Below are positions 40,153 to 48,987 of a stretch of DNA of 64,000 nt, one piece after another. The stretch is from an uncultured Sulfitobacter sp. (GTDB taxonomy: Bacteria > Pseudomonadota > Alphaproteobacteria > Rhodobacterales > Rhodobacteraceae): positions 62,001 through 126,000 of the forward strand of contig CAJJCJ010000013.1 of the NCBI GenBank assembly GCA_905182645.1. The letters run 5' to 3'. The notes beneath the pieces are model-generated. The model searched no databases. It was not told the origin of the DNA and saw nothing but the letters and a program-made list of their open reading frames with translations. The stretch's first letter is position 1. Each line of letters opens with the position of its first letter. The position numbers and the translations under genes were made by a program.

Positions 40153-43100
40153 ATGACAACCCCAAAACACATTACTATCGCTGGCGCCCCCGAAGGGTTC
40201 GACGCCAACCTGATCCTCTCTGAGGTCGCAAAGTCTGGCCCCGTGATGCATGTCGCGCGCGACGATAAGCGGCTTGCCGCAATGCAGTCGGCCTTGGCGT
40301 TTTTTGCGCCCGATATGCCTGTGATCGTTTTTCCGGCGTGGGACTGCTTGCCCTATGACCGCGTGTCGCCAAATGCTGATGTGTCTGCCGCACGTATGGC
40401 GACGCTGGCGGGGCTGGCGCACGGGATGCCAGATAGGTTTGTTCTGCTGACATCATTGGCCGCCGCGACACAGCGGTTGCCTGCGCGGTCATTGTTGCGC
40501 GATGCGGCGTTTAAGGCCCGCGTTGGAGACCGGATTAATGAAAAGGCCCTGCGCGAATTTTTGGTCCGCATGGGGTTCACGCAAAGCCCGACAGTGATGG
40601 AGCCAGGTGATTATGCGGTGCGCGGCGGGATAATTGATATTTTTCCACCGGGGCAAAGCGGCCCTGTACGGTTGGACCTGTTTGGCGATGTTCTGGACGG
40701 CGCGCGTAGGTTTGATCCGGCGTCTCAGCGTACAACCGAACAGTTGAAGATGATCGAACTTGCACCTGTGTCAGAGGTGATACTGGACGAGCAAGCCATT
40801 ACGCGGTTTAGGCAAAATTACCGGATCGCATTTGGCGCTGCCGGCACGGATGATCCGCTATATGAGGCCGTCAGTGCAGGTCGCAAACATGCAGGGATCG
40901 AACATTGGCTTGGATTTTTTCAGGACAATCTGGAAACGCTGTTTGATTATCTGCCCAATGTAACTGTGACGATTGACGATCAGGTTGGCCCTGCGCGGGT
41001 GTCGCGATGGGACAGCATTGACGATCAATACGGCACCCGCATGCACGCGCTTGAACAAAAAGGCCGCATGGATAGCGTCTATAAACCTGCAGAGCCTGCG
41101 TTGCTCTATTTGGATGATTCTGCTTGGGACGCCGCTATTGCGGATCGACGTGTGCTGCAGTTTGCCCCAAACAAGCAGGCCACGGGCGTTGGTGTGATTG
41201 ATGCGGGCGCGCGGACGGGGCGTAACTTTTCGCCTGAACGACAACAGGAAAGTATCAGTCTTTTCGGTGCATTAGCGGATCATATTCGTATAAAATTGGA
41301 TGTGGGTCCAGTTGTCATTGCGTCTTATTCCGAAGGTGCGCGCGAGCGCCTTATGGGGTTGATCGAAGACGAAGGTCTGGCCGAAACTATTCAAGTTACT
41401 GATTTTTCACGCATCGGAAAACGCGGGCTGCATCTGGCTGTTTGGCCGTTGGAGGCTGGTTTTGAGGCGGACGGCCTAACCGTGATTTCCGAGCAAGATG
41501 TGCTTGGTGACCGTCTTATTCGTCAGACCAAGCGTAAACGCCGCGCCGAGAACTTTCTGTCAGAAGCAAACAGCCTGAACCCCGGTGACATGGTTGTTCA
41601 CGTTGACCACGGAGTTGGGCGGTTTGTCGGGCTTGAGGTGATCACGGCATTGGGTGCGGCGCATGAGTGTTTACTGCTGGAATACGCAGAAAATTCAAAG
41701 CTTTACCTGCCAGTTGAGAATATCGAACTGCTATCAAAATTCGGTCACGACACAGGGTTGTTGGACAAACTGGGCGGTGGCGCTTGGCAGGCGAAAAAGG
41801 CCAAACTCAAGGACCGCATTCGCCAGATTGCAGAGCGACTTATCCGCGTGGCAGCCGAACGTGCGCTACGCACGGCGCCCGCATTGGACCCGCCAGACGG
41901 GCTTTGGGATCAGTTTTTGACGCGTTTTCCATATGTCGAAACGGACGATCAGTTGAGCGCGATTGACGATGTATTGGCCGATCTTTCGAGCGGAAAACCA
42001 ATGGACCGATTGATTTGCGGCGATGTTGGGTTTGGTAAAACCGAGGTCGCTATCCGTGCCGCATTTGTAGCCGCTATGTCCGGTGTGCAGGTCGCAATTA
42101 TCGCGCCGACAACTTTGCTGGCCCGTCAGCATTATCAAAGCTTCGCAGAGCGTTTTCGTGGATTTCCGATTAATGTCAGACCCTTATCACGCTTTGTTGG
42201 CACGCGTGATGCCGCGCTTACGCGTGACGGGATCGCTGATGGTACGGCAGATATCGTGGTTGGCACACATGCGTTGATGGCCAAAGGCGTGAAGTTTAAG
42301 AACCTTGGTTTACTGGTCATTGATGAAGAGCAAAAATTTGGTGTGCAACACAAAGAACGCCTAAAACAATTGCGCACAGATGTACATGTTATGACATTAA
42401 CTGCGACGCCTATCCCACGGACATTGCAGCTTTCTTTGTCGGGCGTGCGTGATCTTTCGATCATCGGAACACCGCCAATCGACCGGCTTGCGATCCGGAC
42501 TTATGTGTCTGAGTTTGACACGATTACGGTGCGCGAGGCGCTGCTGCGCGAACATTACCGTGGCGGCCAGTCGTTCATCGTGGTGCCGCGTATTACGGAC
42601 ATGGCTGAAATGGAAGATTTCCTGAGACGCGAAGTTCCAGAGGTGTCGTATATTTCCGCAACAGGTCAGATGGCGGCGGGCGAGTTGGATAACCGTATGA
42701 ACGCGTTTTACGACGGCAAATACGACGTGCTGTTGGCCACAACGATCGTTGAATCCGGTCTCGATATTCCGACAGCCAATACGATGATCGTGTGGCGTGC
42801 CGATATGTTTGGCCTGTCGCAGTTATACCAAATTCGTGGCCGTGTTGGGCGATCTAAGACGCGAGCCTATGCGTACTTGACCACAAAACCGCGCCAAAAG
42901 CTGACGGATACCGCGCAGAAGCGTCTGCGCGTTTTGGGCGCGATTGATACGCTTGGTGCTGGTTTCACGCTCGCATCCCAAGATTTGGATATTCGCGGTG
43001 CGGGCAATCTGTTGGGCGAAGAACAATCAGGGCAGATGCGCGAAGTTGGCTATGAACTTTACCAACAAATGCTGGAAGATCAGATTAACGCGATCCGGTC

Positions 43101-43596
43101 CGGTGCCGCTGAAGGTATTATCGACGATGGTCAGTGGGCGCCGCAGATCAACCTTGGTGTGCCTGTGCTGATCCCTGACACATATATCCCTGATCTGGAT
43201 GTCCGGCTCGGTCTGTACCGTCGCCTGTCTGATCTGACGACGAAGGTTGAGCTTGAAGGATTTGCCGCCGAGCTGATTGACCGTTTTGGCACGCTACCGC
43301 GCGAGGTGAATACGCTTGTGCTCGTCGTTCGTATTAAGGCGATGTGCAAAAAGGCAGGCATTGCCAAGCTGGATGCGGGGCCAAAGGGCGCCACGATCCA
43401 GTTCCATAACGATAAGTTTGCATCGCCGTCGGGCCTTGTGGATTTCATCAATGATCAAAAGGGCAAGGCCAAGGTCAAAGACAATAAGATTGTAGTTATG
43501 CGCGATTGGGCCAAGGAACGCGACAAGATCCAAGGCGCGTTTAACATCGCCCGTGATCTTGCCGTGAAACTAAAAGAGGAAAAGGCGAAGGGTTAA
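40153..43596 (+). CDS. mfd: Transcription-repair coupling factor Mfd
   Basis: 1147 residues. The UvrB-like N-terminus (VVFPAWDCLPYDRVSPN, VRGGIIDIFPPG), the RNA-polymerase-interacting domain (GDMVVHVDHGVGRFVGLE) and the translocase follow in order. Walker A GDVGFGKTE is near residue 623 and the DEEQ box (LLVIDEEQKFGVQH) near 723. The TRAF-like C-terminus is complete. Mfd removes RNA polymerase stalled at lesions and recruits UvrA. The last four bases overlap the convergent transporter gene. Confidence 0.96.
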   Translation: MTTPKHITIAGAPEGFDANLILSEVAKSGPVMHVARDDKRLAAMQSALAFFAPDMPVIVFPAWDCLPYDRVSPNADVSAARMATLAGLAHGMPDRFVLLTSLAAATQRLPARSLLRDAAFKARVGDRINEKALREFLVRMGFTQSPTVMEPGDYAVRGGIIDIFPPGQSGPVRLDLFGDVLDGARRFDPASQRTTEQLKMIELAPVSEVILDEQAITRFRQNYRIAFGAAGTDDPLYEAVSAGRKHAGIEHWLGFFQDNLETLFDYLPNVTVTIDDQVGPARVSRWDSIDDQYGTRMHALEQKGRMDSVYKPAEPALLYLDDSAWDAAIADRRVLQFAPNKQATGVGVIDAGARTGRNFSPERQQESISLFGALADHIRIKLDVGPVVIASYSEGARERLMGLIEDEGLAETIQVTDFSRIGKRGLHLAVWPLEAGFEADGLTVISEQDVLGDRLIRQTKRKRRAENFLSEANSLNPGDMVVHVDHGVGRFVGLEVITALGAAHECLLLEYAENSKLYLPVENIELLSKFGHDTGLLDKLGGGAWQAKKAKLKDRIRQIAERLIRVAAERALRTAPALDPPDGLWDQFLTRFPYVETDDQLSAIDDVLADLSSGKPMDRLICGDVGFGKTEVAIRAAFVAAMSGVQVAIIAPTTLLARQHYQSFAERFRGFPINVRPLSRFVGTRDAALTRDGIADGTADIVVGTHALMAKGVKFKNLGLLVIDEEQKFGVQHKERLKQLRTDVHVMTLTATPIPRTLQLSLSGVRDLSIIGTPPIDRLAIRTYVSEFDTITVREALLREHYRGGQSFIVVPRITDMAEMEDFLRREVPEVSYISATGQMAAGELDNRMNAFYDGKYDVLLATTIVESGLDIPTANTMIVWRADMFGLSQLYQIRGRVGRSKTRAYAYLTTKPRQKLTDTAQKRLRVLGAIDTLGAGFTLASQDLDIRGAGNLLGEEQSGQMREVGYELYQQMLEDQINAIRSGAAEGIIDDGQWAPQINLGVPVLIPDTYIPDLDVRLGLYRRLSDLTTKVELEGFAAELIDRFGTLPREVNTLVLVVRIKAMCKKAGIAKLDAGPKGATIQFHNDKFASPSGLVDFINDQKGKAKVKDNKIVVMRDWAKERDKIQGAFNIARDLAVKLKEEKAKG

Positions 43597-44801
43597 TCTT
43601 CGCCTGGTCGTTTGATTTTGGTGGTGAGCCATAGCCCAAGGATTACGCAAGCAAGCGTACCAATGGCCATTGGCAGTGGTGTCCCATTGAATGCCAAACC
43701 AATGGGCGCCGCGATGATCACGGCACCCACGGTCGATAAGGCTGCGATAATCGAGGCTGCGATCCCTGCAATGTGACCCACTGGTTCCATTGCCAGGGCG
43801 TTCAGGTTGCCGATGGTTAGGCCGGCCTGCATAAACACGCCAATTGTCCAGACCACGAACATGCCAAACGTGAGCCAATATGGACCGCCTGCCAGTGTAA
43901 TTAAAATGAGCAGACTTGTCAGAGCAATTTGTCCGATGAACGTCATTCGGATAATCGCGCGCATGCCCAAGCGTCCTACATATTTCGCATTCAGAATGCT
44001 TGCGGAAGTTGCTATAATTGCGATCCCTCCGAACCACAGATGAAACACATCGCCTTGACCGTAAGTTACGTCAAACAGTTGTTGCGTTGATGATAGTGAC
44101 GCAAACAGGCTCCCAAATGTAAGTGTTTGGATCATGATAGATAAGCGCGTCGTGCGGATCGAAAATACCTCTTTGGTGCCAGCGACCAATGATTTGAAGT
44201 CGAGTGGGCGCCGGTCCGCGACGGCCAAAGTTTCGGGTTGCCGCAGCATGAGCCAAACGGCTGTTGAAAGACTGAATACGATGAAGGCCACAAAAATGGC
44301 ACGCCAGCCAAAGCCGATGATAATGTAGTGCCCCATCGTTGGCGCAAGTGCGGGCACAAGCGCGAAGACCATCATCACAAAGGACATGATCCGTGCCATG
44401 TCGCGCCCACCGTAGATGTCGCGCACCATGGCCATGGCAACGACCCTTGGTCCTGCGGCCCCAACGCCCATGAGAATGCGGCTGATCAGCATCATCTCCA
44501 TTGTTGTCGACGCCCATGCCATTGTTGTCGCAAGGATATAGAGCACCGCACCACCAACCATCACGGGTTTGCGCCCAAATGCATCAGACAGTGGTCCGGT
44601 AAAGAACGTGCCGATCCCCATGCCAAGCACGAAGCTGGTGAGGATAAGCTGAGCGCGGTTCAAATTATTTGGCGATAGCTCCGCTGCAATTTCGGGCAGG
44701 GCGGGCAGCATCGCGTCGATGGAGAACGCGATTGTGGCTGCAAGCATTGCCATAAGCGCGATAAATTCGGCTTGTGGCAGCCGTTTTGTCACTGGTTTCA
44801 T
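43593..44801 (-). CDS. Bcr/CflA-family drug-resistance MFS transporter
   Basis: 402 residues, 12 predicted transmembrane helices. MFS motif A reads GPLSDAFGRKPVMVGG. The N-terminal SIDAMLPALPEIAAEL and the segment RILMGVGAAGPRVVAMAMVRD are hallmarks of the Bcr/CflA proton-driven exporters. It is third in a tightly overlapping operon after an acyl-CoA ligase and a DsbA-like protein, so it may export the product of that pathway (inference). Confidence 0.9.
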   Translation of the reverse strand: MKPVTKRLPQAEFIALMAMLAATIAFSIDAMLPALPEIAAELSPNNLNRAQLILTSFVLGMGIGTFFTGPLSDAFGRKPVMVGGAVLYILATTMAWASTTMEMMLISRILMGVGAAGPRVVAMAMVRDIYGGRDMARIMSFVMMVFALVPALAPTMGHYIIIGFGWRAIFVAFIVFSLSTAVWLMLRQPETLAVADRRPLDFKSLVAGTKEVFSIRTTRLSIMIQTLTFGSLFASLSSTQQLFDVTYGQGDVFHLWFGGIAIIATSASILNAKYVGRLGMRAIIRMTFIGQIALTSLLILITLAGGPYWLTFGMFVVWTIGVFMQAGLTIGNLNALAMEPVGHIAGIAASIIAALSTVGAVIIAAPIGLAFNGTPLPMAIGTLACVILGLWLTTKIKRPGED

Positions 44802-45442
44802 GCGTCTGCTGCAATCTGTTCTTGGATGTCAGAGATGACTTTGACCCACATTTCGGGTGGCTGTGCGCCAGGTACGGCATGTTGCTGTGCGACGATAAAT
44901 GTCGGCACCGAAGATATCCCCATTTTACGGCTGTGCGCATCGCGCTCACGGATGCTGGTCAGGTCTTCATCGGTGTCCAAAAGGCGGGTGACCATGCCTG
45001 CGTCCATTTCGGCAGTGTCTGCAATATCCGCAAGGACTTCGGCGCTACCAATGTCGCGCCCGTCAACAAAGTAGGCCTTAAACAACAGGTCCACGACGTA
45101 GGTTTGCCGCTGCTCTATGCCTGCCCAATGGATCAAGCGATGCGCGTTTATCGTGTTGGGCGTGGTCTTAATTGCCTCAAAGTTGATCAGTGCGCCGGCC
45201 TTTTCAGAACTGCTAACAACGGGTGCGTAGGCTTTGATCGCGGCTTCCTTGCCGCCAAACTTGCCTTCGAGGTAAGCGCGCCGATCCATGCCTTCAGCCG
45301 GCATGTCGGGGTTCAGCTGAAACGGGTGCCATTCAATGGTAAATGGGTGGTCGGGGAACTGCGTCAGCGCCTTGTCCAGATTAGCCTTGCCGATATAGCA
45401 CCACGGGCAGATTGGGTCAGAAATGATATCAAGTTTGACCAT
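44798..45442 (-). CDS. DsbA-family oxidoreductase (FrnE-like, cytosolic)
   Basis: 214 residues from ATG 45442 (MVKLDIISDPICPWCYIGK). The CPWC active site and the inserted helical domain of the FrnE/polyketide-type DsbA branch are present, and the cis-proline loop is SSVPTFIV. No signal peptide is seen, so it acts in the cytosol. It overlaps the upstream ligase by 14 bp and the downstream transporter by 4 bp. Confidence 0.9.
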   Translation of the reverse strand: MVKLDIISDPICPWCYIGKANLDKALTQFPDHPFTIEWHPFQLNPDMPAEGMDRRAYLEGKFGGKEAAIKAYAPVVSSSEKAGALINFEAIKTTPNTINAHRLIHWAGIEQRQTYVVDLLFKAYFVDGRDIGSAEVLADIADTAEMDAGMVTRLLDTDEDLTSIRERDAHSRKMGISSVPTFIVAQQHAVPGAQPPEMWVKVISDIQEQIAADA

Positions 45443-46946
45443 TTGCGGTCTCCCAGTTTTGGCGCAGTACACGGCGCAGTAATTTGTTGTTCGCACCGCG
45501 TGGTAACGTATCGCAGGCAATGAAAAGGCGTGGGCATTTGTAGCCCGCAAGTCGGTCCGCACACCATGCGGTCAGTTGTTCGTTATCTAACATATGTGCG
45601 CTTGTGTAGAAGGCCGCAATGACGGTGACGTCCTTTTTTACCTGAACCGCACATGCGGCGGATTCAGCGATGTTTTCATGAGCGCAAAGTACCGTTTCAA
45701 CCTCTATAGGGCTGACCCTGTAGCCGCCTGCGTTCATCATGTCATCGTTACGTCCTGCGTAGCTGATCGCACCATCGTCGCCCATAATGCCCATGTCACC
45801 CGTCATGAACCAATCACCGTCAAATTTCGCGGCGGTGTCTGCGTCTGCATTAAGATAGCCAAGCATCAAGCCTGCGTCGTCTTTGTGAATAGCGATCGTG
45901 CCGACGGTGCCACGTGGCACAGGCTGGCCGTTGTCGATGATCGCGACTTGGCGTCCGTCCTGCGCAAAACCTGATGCATGGGGTGGTGCAGGGTTTGATG
46001 GGCTGCCGGATATAAATGTCGAGCATTCAGACATGCCAAATGCTTCGTGGACGGCTGTGCCGGTTTTTGTCTGCCAAGCGTTCCGCGTGTCATCAGGCAG
46101 TTTTTCACCAGCCGACAGGCCATGACGCAAGGCGGGCATTGCCGGCATGTCGCTGCGTAGCAGTCGTCGGTAGACCCCAGGGGCTGCGGCAAAAAGCGTG
46201 GCGTTATGTTGCGCCATCAAGGCGGGCAGGGCGGCGGCGTCTGTCCCATCTGCGGGGATCAACGCGGTGGCCCCAATTGTCCAAGGGTCCATCAGGCCTG
46301 TCCCCAGCGTATATGTCCAGTTGAACGCGCCTGCGTGCAGCATCCGGTCACAGCGCTGCAATCCATACCAGCCATTCCACATCATTTGACGTGCATAAAT
46401 GGCGCGGTGCGCGTGCACGACGGCGCGCGGTTGACCTGATGTGCCGGACGTATGGATGATGTAGGCGGGCCGATTGGGGTCACCCATCGCAAAGGCAGCG
46501 GGTGTCAGGGCGTAGAACGTCCGCAATGTATTGGGTGTAATGATCCGGTCAGTGCCGACCGCGGTAGCGTCACTTTGGATGGTGGCCGCGGGGCAAATGT
46601 TGCCTGCGATTCGCTGGACTTCGGGTGGCGTCAATTGCGCGGAAAGCGGCACAGGGATCATGCCTGCAGCGATGCAACCAAGATAAGCGACCGGAAAATC
46701 CGCCAAATTCCCAAGCCGCAGTAAGATACGATCACCTGCGCACAGGCCCATATCCCAAAGCCCTTGGGCGGTACCGCGCACGGCTTGGCCAAGCATGGCG
46801 TAGGTCCAATCTTCGGTCCTGTCGTTGTGCAAGATAGAGAGGGCGACTTTATCACCAAGCTGGTCCACATGGCGCAGAACATGCGCCGCCATGTTAAACG
46901 AGACGGGGGCCGCTACGGGCGCGATTGGTGTGGTCAAAGAAAGCAT
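45429..46946 (-). CDS. AMP-dependent acyl-CoA synthetase/ligase (benzoate-CoA-ligase-like)
   Basis: 505 residues. The AMP-binding motif is AYIIHTSGTSGQPRAVVHAH; further signatures are HEAFGMSECSTFISG, DGDWFMTGDMG and GRNDDMMNAGGYRVSP. The C-terminal lysine is in PRGANNKLLRRVLR. It activates a carboxylic acid as the CoA thioester; overall form is near the aryl/short-chain group. First gene of the operon with the DsbA-like protein and Bcr/CflA exporter, divergent from the XRE-cupin regulator 64 bp away. Confidence 0.88.
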   Translation of the reverse strand: MLSLTTPIAPVAAPVSFNMAAHVLRHVDQLGDKVALSILHNDRTEDWTYAMLGQAVRGTAQGLWDMGLCAGDRILLRLGNLADFPVAYLGCIAAGMIPVPLSAQLTPPEVQRIAGNICPAATIQSDATAVGTDRIITPNTLRTFYALTPAAFAMGDPNRPAYIIHTSGTSGQPRAVVHAHRAIYARQMMWNGWYGLQRCDRMLHAGAFNWTYTLGTGLMDPWTIGATALIPADGTDAAALPALMAQHNATLFAAAPGVYRRLLRSDMPAMPALRHGLSAGEKLPDDTRNAWQTKTGTAVHEAFGMSECSTFISGSPSNPAPPHASGFAQDGRQVAIIDNGQPVPRGTVGTIAIHKDDAGLMLGYLNADADTAAKFDGDWFMTGDMGIMGDDGAISYAGRNDDMMNAGGYRVSPIEVETVLCAHENIAESAACAVQVKKDVTVIAAFYTSAHMLDNEQLTAWCADRLAGYKCPRLFIACDTLPRGANNKLLRRVLRQNWETANGQT

Positions 46947-47010
46947 GATCTATCGCTACGGCGCGGGGCGGATGGTTGCAAGCCCACGCCCTGCGTTCTA
47001 TGACGCAACT

Positions 47011-47634
47011 ATGTCAGACATTGATCCAAAAGATTTAATCCGTATCGCGCATGAAGACGGCACAGATGGGAAAGCCCAACCGCTTGACCTTGGTGCGCGC
47101 GTGCGTGAATTGCGGAAAGCCCAAGATTGGACGTTAGAGCAGGCGGCCAATCAAGCTGGGCTTGCGCGGTCCACGTTGTCGAAGATTGAAAACGGGCAGA
47201 TGTCGCCAACCTATGAGGCTTTAAAAAAGCTGGCAGTAGGTTTGCAGATTTCGGTGCCGCAATTGTTTACCCCGCCTTCGCGCGATCAGTTGAATGGCCG
47301 GATGGTCACGACCCTTGCGGGTGACGGTGGTGAAAAGATCACGACGACCTATGAGCACAACATCCTTGCCAACACACTGACCGCCAAAAAGATGCTGCCA
47401 TATCAGACCCGAGTGCGTGCCCGCAGTATGGATGATTTTGATGGATGGGTCCGCCATGACGGCGAAGAATTTTTGTACGTCCTGACCGGTAAAATTCAGT
47501 TGTTTACCGAATTTTACGAGCCAGTGACCCTAAGCCGCGGCGACAGCGCATATTACGATGCCTCGATGGGTCACAATGTCATTTCAATCAGTGCAGATGA
47601 CGCGACCCTATTGTGGGTGACATCACTGGTCTGA
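47011..47634 (+). CDS. XRE-family regulator with cupin sensor domain
   Basis: 207 residues from ATG 47011. The helix-turn-helix DWTLEQAANQAGLARSTLSK followed by IENGQMSPTYEALKKLA is of the XRE type. The C-terminal cupin (HDGEEFLYVLTGKIQLF and LSRGDSAYYDASMGHNVIS) is a small-molecule sensor. Such proteins usually control the divergent operon, here the acyl-CoA ligase gene. Its end overlaps the convergent aquaporin gene by 12 bp. Confidence 0.9.
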   Translation: MSDIDPKDLIRIAHEDGTDGKAQPLDLGARVRELRKAQDWTLEQAANQAGLARSTLSKIENGQMSPTYEALKKLAVGLQISVPQLFTPPSRDQLNGRMVTTLAGDGGEKITTTYEHNILANTLTAKKMLPYQTRVRARSMDDFDGWVRHDGEEFLYVLTGKIQLFTEFYEPVTLSRGDSAYYDASMGHNVISISADDATLLWVTSLV

Positions 47635-48288
47635 ATGGAACAAACGCGTCAGCACAAAATGTCCAACGACCAAGCCGACAATTTGCATGACAATGAACAT
47701 CGCAATGTTGCTTGGCGCAATGCCTGCAAATGTGTCTGAAAACCCGCGCGCGATGGTGACCGCAGGGTTGGCAAAGCTTGTGGATGAAGTGAACCAATAA
47801 GCGCCCGTGATATACAGTGCGACAAGTGGCGGCACTGCGTCGACCTTGTGACGTAATCCACCAAAGATCACAAAAAGCAACCCAAACGTTGCGATGATTT
47901 CCGAAGACCATTGCGCAGTGCCTGTGCGCAATGTTGTGGAGGCTTGCATGATTGGCTGATCAAACATGAGATGCACCGCCCAAACCCCAAGGATCCCACC
48001 GATGATTTGCACCGCGATATAAGGGCCAACCATTTTCCACGCGTGTTCGCCACGAAAGGCAAAGGCCAGTGTGACGATTGGGTTGAAATGCGCACCCGAC
48101 ACGGGCCCAAGCGTTGTAATGATCACGTAAAGGATGCAGCCTGTAGCAATTGCGTTGGCAAGCAGGGCGATGGCGGTATTTCCGTCCGCCAAGCTTTCGC
48201 CCATGATCCCAGAGCCTACGACCCCGATCAATAGGAATGCGGTGCCAAGGCCTTCGGCGAATAGCTTTGTGGAATTAGAGGGTGCCAA
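47623..48288 (-). CDS. aqpS: MIP/aquaglyceroporin-family channel (AqpS-like)
   Basis: 221 residues, six helices. The two half-helix motifs are HFNPIVTLA (NPI, not NPA) and FANPAVTIARG. AGTAFLLIGVVGSGIMGESL is the first-helix signature. Coupling to arsC by a 14-bp overlap is the AqpS arrangement studied in Sinorhizobium, where the channel carries arsenite out of the cell after arsenate reduction. Substrate is inferred from that neighbour. Confidence 0.87.
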   Translation of the reverse strand: MAPSNSTKLFAEGLGTAFLLIGVVGSGIMGESLADGNTAIALLANAIATGCILYVIITTLGPVSGAHFNPIVTLAFAFRGEHAWKMVGPYIAVQIIGGILGVWAVHLMFDQPIMQASTTLRTGTAQWSSEIIATFGLLFVIFGGLRHKVDAVPPLVALYITGAYWFTSSTSFANPAVTIARGFSDTFAGIAPSNIAMFIVMQIVGLVVGHFVLTRLFHSDQ

Positions 48289-48748
48289 TTTGGGTCAATT
48301 CCTTGGTCAAAGTTGCTTGAGGCATATGCGCGATATCCAGCGTAAGAAACGCCATCGCACGTCTATGCAATTGGTCATAGGCCGTTGTAAATGCGGCGTC
48401 CCAATCGGGCTCCGCTGCTGCAGCGGGGTCTTCGACCCCCCAATGCACACGGATCGGCGCGCCGGGCCAATAGGGGCATTCCTGTGCTGCGGCGGACCCA
48501 CAAACAGTTATGACCACATCCATTTTTGGGGCACCGTCAGCACCAAACTCGTCCCAACTTTTGGACCTTAGTTGATCGGTGGGATAATCATTGGCATCCA
48601 AAAGGCGCAAAGCCTGTGGATGGACCCTACCTGCGGGTTTTGACCCTGCTGAAAACGCAGTGACCCGCCCGCCGGAACGGTGGGTCATGATGCTTTCAAG
48701 CAGGATAGAGCGGGCGGAGTTACCAGTACATAAGACAAGGATGTTCAT
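48275..48748 (-). CDS. arsC: Arsenate reductase, low-molecular-weight phosphatase type
   Basis: 157 residues. LCTGNSARSILLES is the C-x5-R phosphate/arsenate loop and FSAGSKPAGRVHPQAL the next conserved region. VVITVCGSAAAQECPYWPGA carries two further cysteines in the place of the redox pair of thioredoxin-linked ArsC enzymes. It reduces arsenate to arsenite in the cytosol. No arsR-type gene stands in front; a palindrome at 48790 may be the operator for one encoded elsewhere. Confidence 0.88.
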   Translation of the reverse strand: MNILVLCTGNSARSILLESIMTHRSGGRVTAFSAGSKPAGRVHPQALRLLDANDYPTDQLRSKSWDEFGADGAPKMDVVITVCGSAAAQECPYWPGAPIRVHWGVEDPAAAAEPDWDAAFTTAYDQLHRRAMAFLTLDIAHMPQATLTKELTQIGTL

Positions 48749-48789
48749 GATTGCTTTCGGTTTGTAATCTTTCGCCTGCCTAGATCAGC

Positions 48790-48811
48790 TTTGTAACAGC
48801 AGTATTACAAA
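48790..48811. promoter_or_regulatory. Palindrome TTTGTAA-N8-TTACAAA before arsC
   Basis: A perfect 7+7 inverted repeat 42 bp upstream of arsC. It includes the stop codon of the small lipoprotein gene. Its size and position suit an ArsR-type dimer site; the assignment is inference. Confidence 0.4.
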
Positions 48812-48933
48812 ACAACATCAACCGCGCCTAGAGCCAATCGCCCTGCGCCAACGGCTGCACCTCCTGCAACGCGCGCAACGGTGCAGGCTTGCAGTACGCC
48901 CAAAAGTGACGCCATCAAAATCAATTTTTTCAT
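48805..48933 (-). CDS. Tiny lipoprotein
   Basis: 42 residues: MKKLILMASLLGVLQACTVA then RVAGGAAVGAGRLALGAVDV and VL. A signal peptide with lipobox LQAC would leave a mature peptide of about 26 residues rich in Gly, Ala and Val. Such very short roseobacter lipoproteins are known to me only as uncharacterised proteins. It lies between the peptide-binding protein gene and arsC on the same strand. Confidence 0.65.
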   Translation of the reverse strand: MKKLILMASLLGVLQACTVARVAGGAAVGAGRLALGAVDVVL

Positions 48934-48987
48934 CTGTGTTCACTTTTCTTGATAAAAGGACCAGTGCTGTGGCCGGTCCATAATAGT

